Positions 1 to 11,440 of a DNA stretch of 64,000 nucleotides are shown in pieces. This DNA is from Agrypnia vestita (lineage: Eukaryota; Arthropoda; Insecta; Trichoptera; Phryganeidae). Within the stretch, counting starts at the first letter, position 1; each line of letters opens with the position of its first letter. Location of the stretch: assembly GCA_016648135.1 (NCBI GenBank), contig JADDOH010001546.1:107225-171224 (forward strand). The letters run 5' to 3'. The position numbers were made by a program, and so were the translations under genes. The notes under the pieces are model-generated. The model did not search any database, was not told where the DNA came from, and was given only the letters and a program-made list of their open reading frames with translations.

Positions 1-1324
1 AGACAATCTAATCTAAAAGAACGGCAAGATGTAATCCATTACCTACAATGAACCATGATATTAAAACCAACTCTGGAGCCAACTTCATCATATGACTTCC
101 AAATAAATATGTACAGAAAGATGGTTGGGATTCGCGCATTTTTACTCAAATACCAATATTATATTATTCTACATAATACCCGGTAAGAGTACCATTGTTG
201 TATATACAATATTACAATATTCAACGACATTGTGCTATTTACAACTATTTTACATACATTATACATACCTACATGTTAATGTTTGTACTATATTTATTAA
301 TAATAACATGCCCTATACCATGGCGGTAAGCTAGCAGAAAACACAACGTTTTTGTACATTTTTTCACCTTGCCGTGGATCATCTTTTATACACTAGAAAA
401 GCAATTTTAAAATTTGACCAGTGTTATAAGCAATTATTCATTAAGTTAAAAATTACAAAGTGGGGAATCTTTGAATAAGAAATTGAATAATAAGTAGCTG
501 AAAACCCAATGATATAATAAACTGCGTCAATGTGTAAACCTATAAAAAATCACGGGACATAATAATAATTAATAACGACTCTTGCGTGTAACCTGAGCTG
601 CGTGCTGACTGATATGCACACGACTAACGACTACACACTCGGGCGCCTGGACCTCATTAACGCCCAGTCATCATCATCAGTGTTTTTGTCGTAATTCCCG
701 CCTAATTCCAGCGAGTTACGGACAGACAAGAGACAGACAGACATTCGAAATTAGGTAGTTGATAGTATGAAGAACCATTATTCCGTTATCTTACACCTAT
801 CCTATTTTCCACTACCACCACACTTAAATCCTCGAAATAGAAAATAAATAGGTACTTGTAGAATACCTATATTATGATATATAAAGAAATAAAAGAAATA
901 CATTTACAAGGCAACTATAAAAATACACAAGCGTTCATTTTATACTGAATAATTAAGTAGTGATTCTAAAATCTTGTATAAACTTAATATAAATAATATT
1001 TGCATATTTAATATAAATAATATTTTGGATTATTATTTATTTAATTATTACTTACATATTTACTTACATATTATTAATTACATATTTAATATAAATAATA
1101 TATTGCATATTTTGGAAGATTTTGTTTGTCAAACACGAAGTGAAACAAACTTTTGAACAACCTGTCAGTTAACATTGCAATCTGTCAGAATTTGACCTTA
1201 TTCGTCCATGTGTTATGATAACAACACAATATAAATCTTGACGTTTATGGTAATTTCAATCACATTTCAGACTAATTTCTTAGAATACATAGTTTTGTGA
1301 AGTATCTTAGTGTTTCCCGACGCA
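1..1324. other. Upstream region of the aldo-keto reductase gene
   Basis: No coding exon is recognisable here. Bases about 590-760 are less AT-rich than their surroundings and could be an untranslated first exon or promoter. An imperfect AT-rich repeat lies at 984-1115. A pyrimidine tract followed by CAG ends at 1270, which would suit a splice acceptor in the 5' untranslated region just ahead of the reductase start. Confidence 0.4.
984..1115. repeat. AT-rich imperfect tandem repeat
   Basis: The motif TAATATAAATAATAT recurs about three times, separated by TTGCATATTT-like spacers. It is low-complexity sequence, and the short open frame across it is a by-product of A/T composition. Confidence 0.6.
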
Positions 1325-2194
1325 ATGTGTTGTAAATCACTGTTCTTTGAACTGAATAATGGAAATTCTTTTCCGCTCGTCGGTTTTGGTACCTATTTGA
1401 TCGTAGGAAAGAAAGTGACAAAAGTAATCGATGAAGCCCTGAGAGTGGGATACAGATCTTTCGATACCGCATCTATGTACGGCAATGAAGTCGATTTAGG
1501 GAAAGCATTCAAAGAACTCCTTCCTAAATATGGATTGTCACGGAAAGATATCTACATAACTTCAAAGTTATTACCTTCAGATCAGGGAAGCAGAGCTGAA
1601 CGGGCAGCAAGAGATTCAATTGAAAACTTACAGTGTGGATACTTGGATCTCTACCTTATCCACTGGCCTGGCAGCAACCTCCCGAGCAATGATCCAGATA
1701 ATTCTAAATTGAGAAGGGAGTCTTGGGCTGCTTTAGTTAAATTACATAAAGAAGGCCTCATTAAAAATGTAGGAGTATCAAGTTACACAGTGAGACATCT
1801 AAGAGAGTTGATAGCAGATTGTGATGGGATTAAGCCGACAGTTAATCAAGTGGAGTGGCATCCGCATCACCACCCGCAAGCGCTGTTGGACGAGTGTCGT
1901 GCACATGGTATTATGCTTCAAGCTTACTCCTCCCTCGGTGGCTCTGGAAACAAATCCATTATCAATGATCCTGAAGTTCAGGAAATAGCAAAATCCATTA
2001 ATCAACCTGCAGCTTTGGTGTTACTCAAGTGGGCTGTTCAACAAAATATTCCTATTATTCCAAAGGCTGCATCACCAGAACATATTCGGGATAATTTCAA
2101 TTTAGATTTTAATATTCCTGACGAATGCATGGAGAAATTGAATAATCTGTCAACCCAACGACGTTATGATTGGAATCCTGAAGAAATTGCATAA
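1325..2194 (+). CDS. Aldo-keto reductase, intronless
   Basis: Predicted NAD(P)H-dependent cytosolic oxidoreductase that reduces aldehydes or ketones to alcohols. The 289-residue protein is one uninterrupted frame of normal AKR length (about 280-320). It opens with the family pattern of a short beta hairpin (LPLVGFGT-like, here FPLVGFGTY at 16-24). The catalytic tetrad is present: Asp47 and Tyr52 in SFDTASMYGNE, Lys81 in TSKLLP and His113 in LIHWPG. NVGVSSY, QVEWHP and the C-terminal IPKAASPEHIRDN are the usual barrel and cofactor-phosphate-binding segments. The ATG at 1325 is chosen because the frame's only earlier initiator-like codon, at 1310, is GTG. Within the superfamily it looks like the compact glyoxal/2,5-diketogluconate reductase-type members, but the substrate cannot be told. 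Lack of introns may reflect a compact insect gene or a retrocopy; no poly-A tract is obvious at the 3' end. Confidence 0.93.
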   Translation: MCCKSLFFELNNGNSFPLVGFGTYLIVGKKVTKVIDEALRVGYRSFDTASMYGNEVDLGKAFKELLPKYGLSRKDIYITSKLLPSDQGSRAERAARDSIENLQCGYLDLYLIHWPGSNLPSNDPDNSKLRRESWAALVKLHKEGLIKNVGVSSYTVRHLRELIADCDGIKPTVNQVEWHPHHHPQALLDECRAHGIMLQAYSSLGGSGNKSIINDPEVQEIAKSINQPAALVLLKWAVQQNIPIIPKAASPEHIRDNFNLDFNIPDECMEKLNNLSTQRRYDWNPEEIA

Positions 2195-3322
2195 ATTTGA
2201 GTGATTATGTGAACAATCCCACATACCTGCATAATTATTTTTTGCTTTCTCCAATTTTATTTACTAGGTAATTTAGATAGTCTTGGTAGGCTGTTGGGAT
2301 CGGTTCTTCTCATTCTCAGGCTGTATTTTATTTGGTTCTTGGTATCGCTTTCATCTAGGCCATTTGGAGTATTGAGTCATCCAGAAATTCCATGGTCTTC
2401 CTCTGGATGACTGACAACGAAGCTCCACATACATTGCCTGCTTTATAGTGTGGTCTGATAGTCTCTGTCTTACATGTCCGTACTATTTCAGCTGATTCCT
2501 CCAGCTTACTGCTTTTGTCCGTGACACCCAGGCTACTGCGAATAAGTGAACTTTTAATCCTATCTTTTATTGATTTTGTTTTCTCCAAATGTTAATATTA
2601 AATGTGCTTAGAAAAAGATCATTATCGTTTTGTTTAAATAATCCTAGCGTTATTTTTAAAATAATATTATTTATCTGTAATTCTTTTTATATTCAATTTG
2701 TTCTTATTTGTATTAAAAATTATTTTTTAATATTTCAAATTTATAATGCGAACCTGAAATTATAAAACAGTAAATCTAGAATTACTATAGTTCACCACTG
2801 ACTCTTATCAAATATAATATAATATGCTTTGTAATATTTTAATCTGTCATTTTGTCATAATCATTTTTCACTCACATAATCAATCATTTTGAAACTCTTC
2901 CAAAACCCTTGAAAAATGTTGAATGTGTGCGTAGTATTAAGAAACAGTATGCACCAACTGGCACCAATCAATTACAAATTTTAGCAGCAATCAAAAATCA
3001 AAAATTGTGATAAAATTTACTATACATTTTCTTTTTCTATTTGATTTTTTTTCATGTTTGATATTTTAAATATGAAATATGTTAGTAACATAAAAAATGG
3101 CTACAATATTTTGACACTGCTACTGCACCCGTTCTATAGGTAATATCAATCCTACTCTAAAACTACATTGTTCCTTGGATGCATCGATCAAATGATTTCA
3201 CTTCTAAAAATATATATTCAATACAATTTTCTTAGATTTCAAGGTAGGGCCATTTTCACAAAGACAAGAATACCTTGTACACTTCACTTTTTGTTGATTT
3301 GGTCTTGTGTATGAAATGCACT
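2195..3322. other. Intergenic region after the reductase
   Basis: AT-rich spacer. Bases 2355-2588 on the minus strand hold a 77-codon open frame in somewhat less AT-rich sequence. I recognise no domain in it; it may be a transposon fragment. No clear AATAAA is seen close to the reductase stop codon. Confidence 0.4.
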
Positions 3323-4622
3323 TAGGGTTGCCACCCGTACTTAATTATGAAGTATTGTACGTTATTTTGGGTAATTATACTATATACTTTATGAGAACAA
3401 TAAAGTACGCGAAAATACTTTATTTCGCATGATTTGATTTCTCTGGGATTCAGTTTACTTATAACATACAAAAAAAAGTTGATCGTAGAAATTTTTGCGT
3501 AACACGGAACGAGGGAATTACCGGGGTCGATGACGTTTTCGATTGTTGCCGAATAGGTTCAATAATGGACGATATTAGGGATGGGCGTTGATTGGACGGA
3601 CTAGTTGAAATCAGCCGTTGACGTTGCATCGACGCGTCGACCGTTTACGTTTATCGCATGGACTAGTTGAATTCGTAGACGGTGGACAGCGGACGCCGTG
3701 GTTGGTGGACGATTCGAGATTAACGCAATGCAAAGCAACGAGCGAGAGCGAGACAAAACGTCTCCGTTTATTTCTCTCTCATCTCTCGCTGTCGACTTGT
3801 AGATGCCATAGACGTCATAGACGGCTCGACGGGTAATTTTATTTCAACTCTAAAGTACACTACCATAGAGTGCAGATCTGTGTACACGAACTATGACTAG
3901 AGATTTGAAATTTAAATACATGCGTAGGGCGAGATAGGCTTAATAAGCTATTATCTATTATTTTTTACTTGATTTTTTGTGATGTCACGTGCGACGATTC
4001 GGTGAATTCCCAATTTTACGCTGTATAAAATAAAACAATTCTGTTTAATTATTTTATTTTTTATTGAACTAATATTTTACTGCTTACACCTGATATTGTT
4101 GTGTACACCTACTTCTTTCTTTATTATATATAGAAAGAAGTATATAAAACACTATGTAAAAGCCTATAATGTGCGTAAACAAATAAATAATAAAATATTT
4201 CTTTTTACATATAAGCACAAGTAGCGGTTTTACTTTCCGCGAAACTATATTCCTTCGAACTTCTTAAAATTTTAAAAATTAACGTCATAAAAATAGCCAA
4301 CGGTTGAGCCGTCGAGAAGCGTCGCGTTGAACCGTAGACAGTTGACCATCGTCCCGATGCACAGTAATTCGCCTAGAACAAGCCAGGTGGACAAAAGTCA
4401 TTTCAAAGAATCCATTAATTAATGACACCATGACAATGACAACCCCTCATGGGTTACAATTCGAGATAATAATTATGGAAAAAATTCCAGAGCGATGATT
4501 CATAAGCGGTTGAAGTGAAGTGATAAGGTAATTCCATTTACGGATACAATTTAGTTGCAATTTTGCAGTGCTTTCAATAACATCTAACAAGTTTAAAAGT
4601 GAATATTATAACGTTTTCTGTG

Positions 4623-5700
4623 ATGGATTTTACTTTAAAGGGTATGTTTTTTTTAAATTCATTTATAATTTGATTACAATTAGAGACAATATATGTTATA
4701 AAAGGTTTTGAAAAAATCACGTAAAAATTTTAAATTTTTTTTCGTTTTTAATTTTCAACGTATATATCTTTTTGTACTTACATGTCCATGGGCTAATTTT
4801 TATACATTATAAAGCGACAATCCTAAGCTATTTAACAACATATAATTTAGTCCCCCATATTCACACCATTTAAAAAAAAAAATTTTTTCAGAATGTGTGT
4901 GCTCTCTTTCAAAAATGGAGTTTTTTGAAGAATGGCGGAAGCACAAGAAAGAAGAACGAAATTCTCGTCTAATGGATTTTATAATGCAAAAATTTAGTAT
5001 TACGGATGTGACTCCTGATTCGAAGAGGTGTTTACAGTTACAAATTTCAAGGTTTTCGTCACAATTGTCTGAAAAGTGGGCTGCAGCCAATAATACGACG
5101 GACCGTTTTATAAATCAAAATAAAAGTTGGTTAGAGAACGCAGATTTAAAATTTAACGTAAGTGTGCATCAGCCCTGTGCTTCCTCATCATATGGAGGAA
5201 ATCGGCATCAAGGTCGGCCCAAAAGGATGTTTGAAGACTCGTCTTTCAAAACGAGAAAACGTAGGGTTGAAGACTTAGTGCAATCGCGAAGTACCAGTGA
5301 GTTGACCCTAGCTGCTGAAGTAGCAAATCGTTTGTCGGGTCACAGAAAGGTGGCAACTTTGATACGAAAAATTTCGGATTCTTCAGGGAAAAGGAAATCT
5401 GGTGATGTTATTTGTGATGGCACGCAGTTAAACAGTGACGAGGCATTAGCTTATTACGTAGACTCTAAATGCACCAGTTACTCTTATAAACAGACACGAA
5501 AGTGGTCATTGAAGGCGGGACATCAAGTGTGTCCATCTTATTATAGTTTATGTAACTCCAAAGAGTTGTGTTATCCTTCAGATGAACATATTTCTGTGTC
5601 AGAAACGCGCGCCGAAATTAAACTTCAAGCCATACTGGATAAAACCACTGAACGTTTAATTGAAGCGCAAAGAGAAGTTTTAAATAACGTAAATACCTAA
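4623..5700 (+). CDS. Transposon-borne protein of unknown function, two exons
   Basis: I do not recognise a named family. Exon 1 is 4623-4641 (ATG to a GTATGT donor) and exon 2 is 4892-5700 (acceptor TTTTTTTCAG). The join is in frame and gives 275 residues. The N-terminal third is charged and helical (EEWRKHKKEERN, then QLQISRFSSQLSEKW). A basic patch follows around GRPKRMF and KTRKRRVEDL, which could be a nuclear localisation or DNA-binding segment. Next is a repeat-like stretch (TSELTLAAEVANRLSG) and a C-terminal helical part with Cys and Tyr. The gene lies wholly inside the inner hAT-like element in its plus orientation and is uninterrupted, unlike most transposon genes here, suggesting a young copy. 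It could be an accessory ORF of the element or a captured host gene. Confidence 0.6.
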
Positions 5701-5946
5701 CGTTTTTCTATTTGGGATTTTGTTTGCCTTTCTTGTATTATGACTATGTATCTATATTTGATCTTATTTTAAAAATATTTTGGCATTTTATCGTTTAATA
5801 TTTTGTGAATGAATATCGTTGTATTTCATTTTAGTCCTTGTTATATATTATTCCAATTTAAATTTGAGAGCATCATTTTATTTTGAAATTCCTATTTCTG
5901 TGTTAAATTGTGAACATAATTTTCTTGTTATAACAATGTCGATTTT

Positions 5947-6205
5947 TACTCCCTTTTTTAACTCGTAGCGTCTGCGGTTTGTTGTCTGCCAGAAAAATTT
6001 GGATCGATTTTTAACCCTTTTCCCGTGATTCATTCAAGCTGAAACTTTGCAGGCAGTCTCGTGCCGACAAGAAAAAAGATCTAACAAATTATAATTTTGG
6101 ATTTTTAGAATTTTTTTGGTTTTTAAAATTGGAATCAATACAAATGAGTAATGTACCCGACGCGTGCAGTAGGCACGAAACCTGATTCATTGAGAAAGGG
6201 AAAAC
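5947..6205. repeat. TACTCCC MITE family, copy 1
   Basis: One of four related copies (also near 12948, 15423 and 52713). They begin TACTCCCTTT and end GAGAAAGGGAGTA, a short inverted terminal repeat. Shared internal blocks are AACTCGT, CTTTGGATCGATTTTTAACCC, GAGCTGAA-CTTTGCA and GGCACGAAACC. This copy's right end has decayed (GAGAAAGGGAAAA). Similarity among copies continues roughly 30 bp past the right end (TTTTTATGGGTTAG), so the real element may be slightly longer. Confidence 0.7.
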
Positions 6206-7183
6206 TTTGTTTTTTGGTTAGTTTTAAAAATTTTATTCAGTACCTACTTAAGTTTTTTAATATAAATATTCTAAATTATCAAAAAATGTGAAATTATTCA
6301 ATAAAACAACAAAGTTTTATTAATCATATTCATTAAATATTATTTTAATTCATTCACAATCAAATCGTAGAACAAAATGTTTTTGTCCAGCTGGCTTGTT
6401 CTAGACGAATCACTGTGCGATGTTTAGATTGAACGTCCTGCGACGTCCGCGTAACGAAGTTGACGCGTCAACTAGTTGACGAATTCAACTAGTTGATCGT
6501 CTCGTCGATGGATGGACGTGGACGGTCTCGTTTCGTCGACGGTAAATACGTCGACGACCCATCCCTAGACGATATACCCTGTGGCGGTCGCAACATAAAC
6601 GCTCATTTTTTAATGCATTCCTAACCTCAAATGTCAACATAGTCAATGTCATTGTAAAAAATTCTTGTTTGTTTTGAGTAAGGCGGATTGAGTGCAGTTA
6701 AAATACGATTAATCGGTTTTATAGAGTTTTTCTGTGATGAATAGCAAATGACGAGACGAAAGAAACAAAGCGTCTGTGAATCTGATAAAAATGAATGACT
6801 TATTTAATTTAATTTAATAATATTGACTGCAAACATGCTGTACAGTTGTTTAGTAGTGATAATTATTTGTTAAAAGTTGCTAAAAGTAATGAAAAATATG
6901 TTTTTAAGCAAAATAAAATAAATCGTACTTTATTTTGACACAATGTACTTTTTTTTTCTACCTTTAATAACCAATGTTATTTATTTGCACAAAAAAAGGT
7001 GGCAACCCTAAATGCACTCGACAGTTTTATGGTGTATAAAATGCTGTTTTAGAAATGATGTGTCGTATATTTATATCAAACCATGCAAATGGTACACATA
7101 TTACTTGTTCAAAAAATCTAGAATAATTTATTGTACTGTGAGTACCTATTCCGCAAGTGTTCTGTGAAAGTTCTGTGAAATTT

Positions 7184-7317
7184 AAAACCAAATTAATTAA
7201 TCAATTAGAAAGACATACAGAAGGAGATCCGTGGTTCGTATCCCGGTAGCAGCCAATATTTTTTCGTGGATTTGATTTTTCTGTATGTCTTTCTAATTGA
7301 TTAATCAATTTGGTTTT
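7184..7317. repeat. Palindromic foldback with a tRNA-like B box in the loop
   Basis: Arms of about 40 bp (AAAACCAAATTAATTAATC... and its reverse complement) close around a loop that includes GTGGTTCGTATCCCGG. That resembles the B-box/T-arm of a tRNA promoter (GGTTCGANNCC). It may be a SINE remnant inside an inverted duplication. Confidence 0.6.
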
Positions 7318-8322
7318 GTTTTAGATAGTTCAATGTGACTAACATAAAAATAATTATAAAAATACATTTTTTTTTTTTAATTTTATCACTTTTAATGTAT
7401 TCAACAGACTCCCATTCAACATGTTATATAAACAACATATTAAATGAGAGGCTATTGAAGACATTAAAAGATTTGCCTTACATAATCCTTGCCTTCGCAC
7501 CTTACCCTCTTTGAATCAAAAATTGATTATGAGCACTGAACTAAAATTAAATTATTAATTTAAATTAAAAAATATATACCATATTTTTTAAAATTTTATT
7601 TTAATTTTTAACATTACAACAGGCCGGGAGGCCCATTTACTGCAATAAATAAATCACAAGAACATCCAGGCTTGAAAAAATCACATAGATGTATTATGAT
7701 TTCATCAGGAATTAAACCCTCCGCTCCAGGTATGAGAAGCTAAACAACGTAGTCAGGATATCCCCAGAATAAATGTCCGGCCACATGATGCTTGAGCGCA
7801 TTACCAACAACTTACAAAATGTGTAAAAATAATAATTGTTTCTCTTAGATAAATAAACAGACAACATGTAAAAAAAAATTGTTTATTTTTATCCTGATCA
7901 GTTTTCATTTAAATAAATAATAAATGTATTTTTAGACAACACTACTTTAAGGGATCTCCCTGGAAGTTCGCTACATATTCCTATATTCAAATTTTCTTAA
8001 CTGTTGCATATTATAATCAAGAGCGGATCCAGCTTTGGCGCCAGGGGGGGTCATATAGTCGTGGTCAAGTCACAAGAAGTTATAATTTAGGGCTGGCTCC
8101 AGGTCCACCTAGGTCCTGGACCCACCCGGTACATTATAATCAATTATAACATTATAAACAATACTTGTAAGTTAAATACATCATTTTTAACCGAGTTTTA
8201 AGTAACCCGAATAATTAATAACATGTATAATATTTCTACACATGAAATATTATCTCCATGTTTTTTAAAATAATCTATATACCTCTCTACTTCATACGAT
8301 TTTGCACTTTTATTACTACATA
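7318..8322. other. Gene-free AT-rich spacer
   Basis: No coding exon seen. Less AT-rich patches at about 7620-7800 and 8035-8130 (including GGCGCCAGGGGGGG) look like fragments of unidentified repeats. Nothing else could be supported. Confidence 0.35.
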
Positions 8323-9474
8323 CAGGCGGACCTCAACTTTCGCACATAATTGGTTCCTGAAAATGTGTGTGAATGTTGAATGTTCGAAAGTAGAGGGAAG
8401 TAAAAAAAAATTAAATTGTATGTATTTTAAAATATTTATTTATCAAGTAAATATATGATGTTTAAGAGCCGTTAAAGTGGTTTAAGAGACATGTTTAAGT
8501 GGGGTTTGCGGGTGTTTCCCTTAAAAAGTTATCAAGAGCTAATTGTTTGCCAGTCTTCTTTCTTTTTTCTTCATATAGTATTTTAAAATATGCTATGTCT
8601 TTATTGATCGGCCTACACACTCGAGATATGTGTTCTCCATTGGGATCACAATCTTCCATAATATTTAAAAAATTGTCAAGATGCATGAAGGCTTCATTCA
8701 TATTTTTCATTGTTAAAGTCTTGATGATTTGATCAGCTTCTTCTTCCTCACTTTCATTATATGTATATTTCATTTTCATACTCCTGTTGCTCGATTAAAT
8801 ATTTATTTGTTAGAGGTTCTGAATGAGATTTTATCATCTCATTAACATCCTCATTAGTAACATCTAAGTTTAGTTCATTCATTAGGTGGAATATAACAAT
8901 TGTGATAGTTTCTGGAGTTTCATCACAATTTACAAAATTGTTTCCATGATCCTTTCATGGTTGACTCTTTTATTTCAGCCCACGCCAGATGTCTCACGTG
9001 TCTCCAATATTGTTTATTGCGTTTCATACATTGTAGTTCTTCCAGAAATCTTTTAATGTAGGCCCACCTTCCCTGTCAGTTGCCTCGGTAGCCTGAGTCA
9101 TTATTGACCTCATATAATTATCGTTTAAACATAGCTATCACCGTTTGGTCCATATGCTGTATAAGACAGATATTATTGGGAAGAAGAAACACAACATTGA
9201 TTTCCGTATAAATTCTGTAGAGATTTTGGGTGTCTTGGAGCATTGTCTAAGATTAAAAATATTTTAAATGGTAAATTATTATCTTTCCTTCCTGCGCAAG
9301 ACTAAATCTCTATCCTAACTAGCCCACAAGCAAAGTGACAGAAGGAAGCAAGATGCAAGTGATACCAGGATTCCACTTGCGAGCGAGAAGGGGATATCTT
9401 TACCCCACAGCGTGACAATGTGCGAAATAGCGAATTGTGCGAAAGTCGAATGTTCGAAAGTCGAGGTCCGCCTG
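8323..9474 (-). mobile_element. Tigger/pogo-like DNA transposon, decayed
   Basis: Terminal inverted repeats begin CAGGCGGACCTC at both ends (8323 and, reversed, 9474). Each is flanked by TA, the target of the Tc1/mariner superfamily, and the CAGG-ACCTC start is typical of the pogo/Tigger group. The minus strand carries a broken transposase. The termini also share repeated TTCGAAAGT motifs just inside. Confidence 0.85.
8495..9260 (-). pseudogene. Tigger-type transposase remnant
   Basis: Pieces of a pogo/Tigger DDE transposase can be read on the minus strand, with several stops and frameshifts. Near 9230 is LDNAPRHP, corresponding to the second catalytic Asp block (LDNAP-H). The 94-residue C-terminal piece at 8495-8779 has the usual acidic stretch, an AFMHLDNFLNIMED helix and a basic tail ending KQLALDNF. 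It is not functional. Confidence 0.75.
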
Positions 9475-9792
9475 TATTTCTCATCAACTTCCATTTTCCA
9501 GTCGCTCTCAATAATCAAGTAGCGTAACTATTTAGTAACTGTGAAATAGTTGCATCGAACTCGAGTACTACATTAGTAGTTGCTGAATTAGTACACGTTA
9601 CTTCTTATTCGAGTACTTAATTAATATTCGTTGATGACATTTCTCAAGTTATTCAAATGATTTAAATAATCGAGTTATGATAATTCAGAGTCGCGCATCG
9701 CCAGGATAGATACACTTTGTGTATTATACAGTGTATTAAAAAGTTATGAAATGTGAATTCTACACTCCACAAAACAATAAATTAAATTAATA

Positions 9793-10083
9793 GATTAACC
9801 TGTTCCAGGCCCATGTCATGTATGGCGACCCTCGCGGCCGGTTTAGTCCAGTGAGCATGACACTGGCTTCCCATACCGAGGGTTCCGTGTTCGATTCCCG
9901 GTGAGGTCACATGTTGGGCGTGGGCCTGGACCGGGTTAATGTAAACAGATTTTCAAGAGTCTTGGATATAAAACAGTCTCTTTACCCTTGAAGCAGATGA
10001 AAAGGGTGTAGCTTCACCGAGCTTAGCCTTCCCTACGCTCTGCAAGGTCCTGAGCCCCTAACAGATAAATAAATAAAAACATG
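9793..10083 (+). repeat. tRNA-derived SINE
   Basis: A head resembling a tRNA promoter (A-box-like TTTAGTCCAGTGAGC at about 9840, B box GTGTTCGATTCCC at about 9889) is followed by an unrelated body and a 3' tail of ATAAATAAATAAAA. A free-standing tRNA is excluded by the lack of a plausible cloverleaf and by the body and tail. Confidence 0.75.
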
Positions 10084-11188
10084 GAGTCTTAGTAATTTAT
10101 ATGTTTGTGCCCAGCCTAATTCAAACAGGTGTATTTTGAATTTTGTTAAGTGTGTATTTTGATTGCATTTAAGTATTTTCTTAAAATGCTTATTACAAAA
10201 CCTATTTTTAAAAACTCTCAATTTTTTATATAAGTACATTGAAAAAGCCAACTTAAAGTAGTATTTTTTATACAAGTATAATCCAAAATGTGTATTTATA
10301 TAATGTTAAACAGACTTATTCTGAAAATAACAATATTGTTATTTGGTGATTGTTACCCCAACTGTAAAAAATAGACTACACTTAGATTTACGACACTTCG
10401 CCTTATTCAATGATAACTACCCTAATACTCAAAAATAGACGGGACATAGGAAAAAATCCTCCAATACCGGCTGGTATCCTACAACAGATAGTAGTCATAC
10501 TGATATCTTCCATCACGCAATACACTCGCACAAGTATATATCTCACGTGGCGGAGACCTGTTCAGAAGCATTCAGTCTCAGTCTAATGGTTTGTATTGTA
10601 TGTGGTAAATTTTCCTTATAAAGCTAAAGTTCTGAGAGTTACTACTAGAATTAGAGGACGAGTAAGAAACAAGTTATATTTTGTAAATATTTTTTATTAA
10701 TCAATCTATTATAAAACAAGTTTTCATTCAAGATTTATGTGTTCATTTTTGGATATTAAAAAATTAAATTTTTTATTCCATTTCCTGCAGTACCGGCCAT
10801 GAATTTTCCTCCGGTACCGGCCATTATTTCCGTTCAATGTTTATTGAATTAATTTGCTTATATGTACACAACGATGCCAGGTAAAAAAGGGCTCCCAGGA
10901 TACTGACAATATGTTACGAGAATCCCTTACAGGAATATAAAACATCACCCAAAAATATATATAAAATTCGCCACATTCAAAAAAGAGATTTCTTCCCGAA
11001 AATAAAAAGAACAAAAACTGTAGCGATTTAAGTAATCTCAGAATAAACAAAATATACATCAGTGAAAAATTATCCCCATTCTTCAAGAAAATTATGTACA
11101 TAATTAATGTACGCTGCAGGGGAAAAGATTTCTTACATAAAATAGTTGGCAAAATGAGGCAATTTGTAATTTATACCTAGAATGTTTT

Positions 11189-11300
11189 GTGAAAGATTGG
11201 ATCCAATGTAAAAACTGTAAGAGTTGGGGACATAAGGCAAACATATCAGAGCTGTCAAATGAATATATTTGCAATTATTGCCTTGTATGTGTAAGCCATG
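11189..11300 (+). pseudogene. Cys/His-rich transposase C-terminal fragment
   Basis: The frame reads DWIQCKNCKSWGH and then EYICNYC, a C-X2-C...W-x-H...C-X2-C pattern like the PHD-like zinc-binding tails of some arthropod transposon proteins. Reading frames upstream are broken. It lies inside the 10313-13324 element. Confidence 0.45.
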
Positions 11301-11440
11301 CATACAAAGGACATTTTTTTCGTTGTTTCGTTGTATTGGTGTTTAAACCCATAAACACCAACACAAAGAAACAATGTGCGTCCTAAGTACGGCTCACATA
11401 TACCTGCATACTAATTCGATTGTTTTTCTTAAGTGGAAAG
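11283..11440. repeat. Hairpin repeat family H, copy 1
   Basis: It contains GTTTCGTTGTATTGGTGTTT followed by its inverse AAACACCAACACAAAGAAAC. Outer blocks (TGTGTAAGCCATGCATAC; ACTAATTCGATTGTTTTTC) are shared with the hairpins at 47121-47222 and 47634-47777. Confidence 0.55.

Larger units (their letters stand above)
3576..6567 (+). mobile_element. Inner hAT-like element with an ORF
   Basis: This 2992-bp element has terminal repeats TAGGGATGGG at 3576 and CCCATCCCTA ending at 6567. It is flanked by the 8-bp duplication GACGATAT (3568-3575 and 6568-6575). The subterminal regions are rich in short direct and inverted copies of ACTAGTTGA, GAATTC and CGTCGAC motifs, the kind of array hAT transposases bind. 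It carries one spliced gene (4623-5700) and has itself received a MITE at about 5947-6205. No recognisable hAT transposase (RNase H-like domain or hATC dimerisation domain) is present, so mobilisation probably depended on enzymes supplied in trans. Confidence 0.85.
3323..7010. mobile_element. Outer hAT-like DNA transposon, split by a second hAT
   Basis: The ends are TAGGGTTGCCACC at 3323 and its reverse complement GGTGGCAACCCTA ending at 7010. They are flanked by an identical 8-bp duplication, AATGCACT, at 3315-3322 and 7011-7018. Eight-bp duplications and T/CAGGG termini are hallmarks of the hAT superfamily. Leaving out the inner element, only about 690 bp of this transposon exist, with no transposase, so it is non-autonomous. 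Its interior includes repeated AGTAC and ACTTTATT motifs near both ends. Confidence 0.85.

Noticed and set aside
125..334. 69-codon open frame on the plus strand
   Set aside because: AT-rich composition with Ile/Tyr-rich translation, no domain, no splice or start context; expected by chance.
984..1115. CRISPR-like regularly spaced repeats
   Set aside because: The repeats are AT-rich, imperfect and not separated by unique spacers of even length, and the genome is eukaryotic.
9840..9915. Possible functional tRNA gene
   Set aside because: Only box-like segments are present; no acceptor stem closes, and the sequence continues into a SINE body with an A-rich tail.
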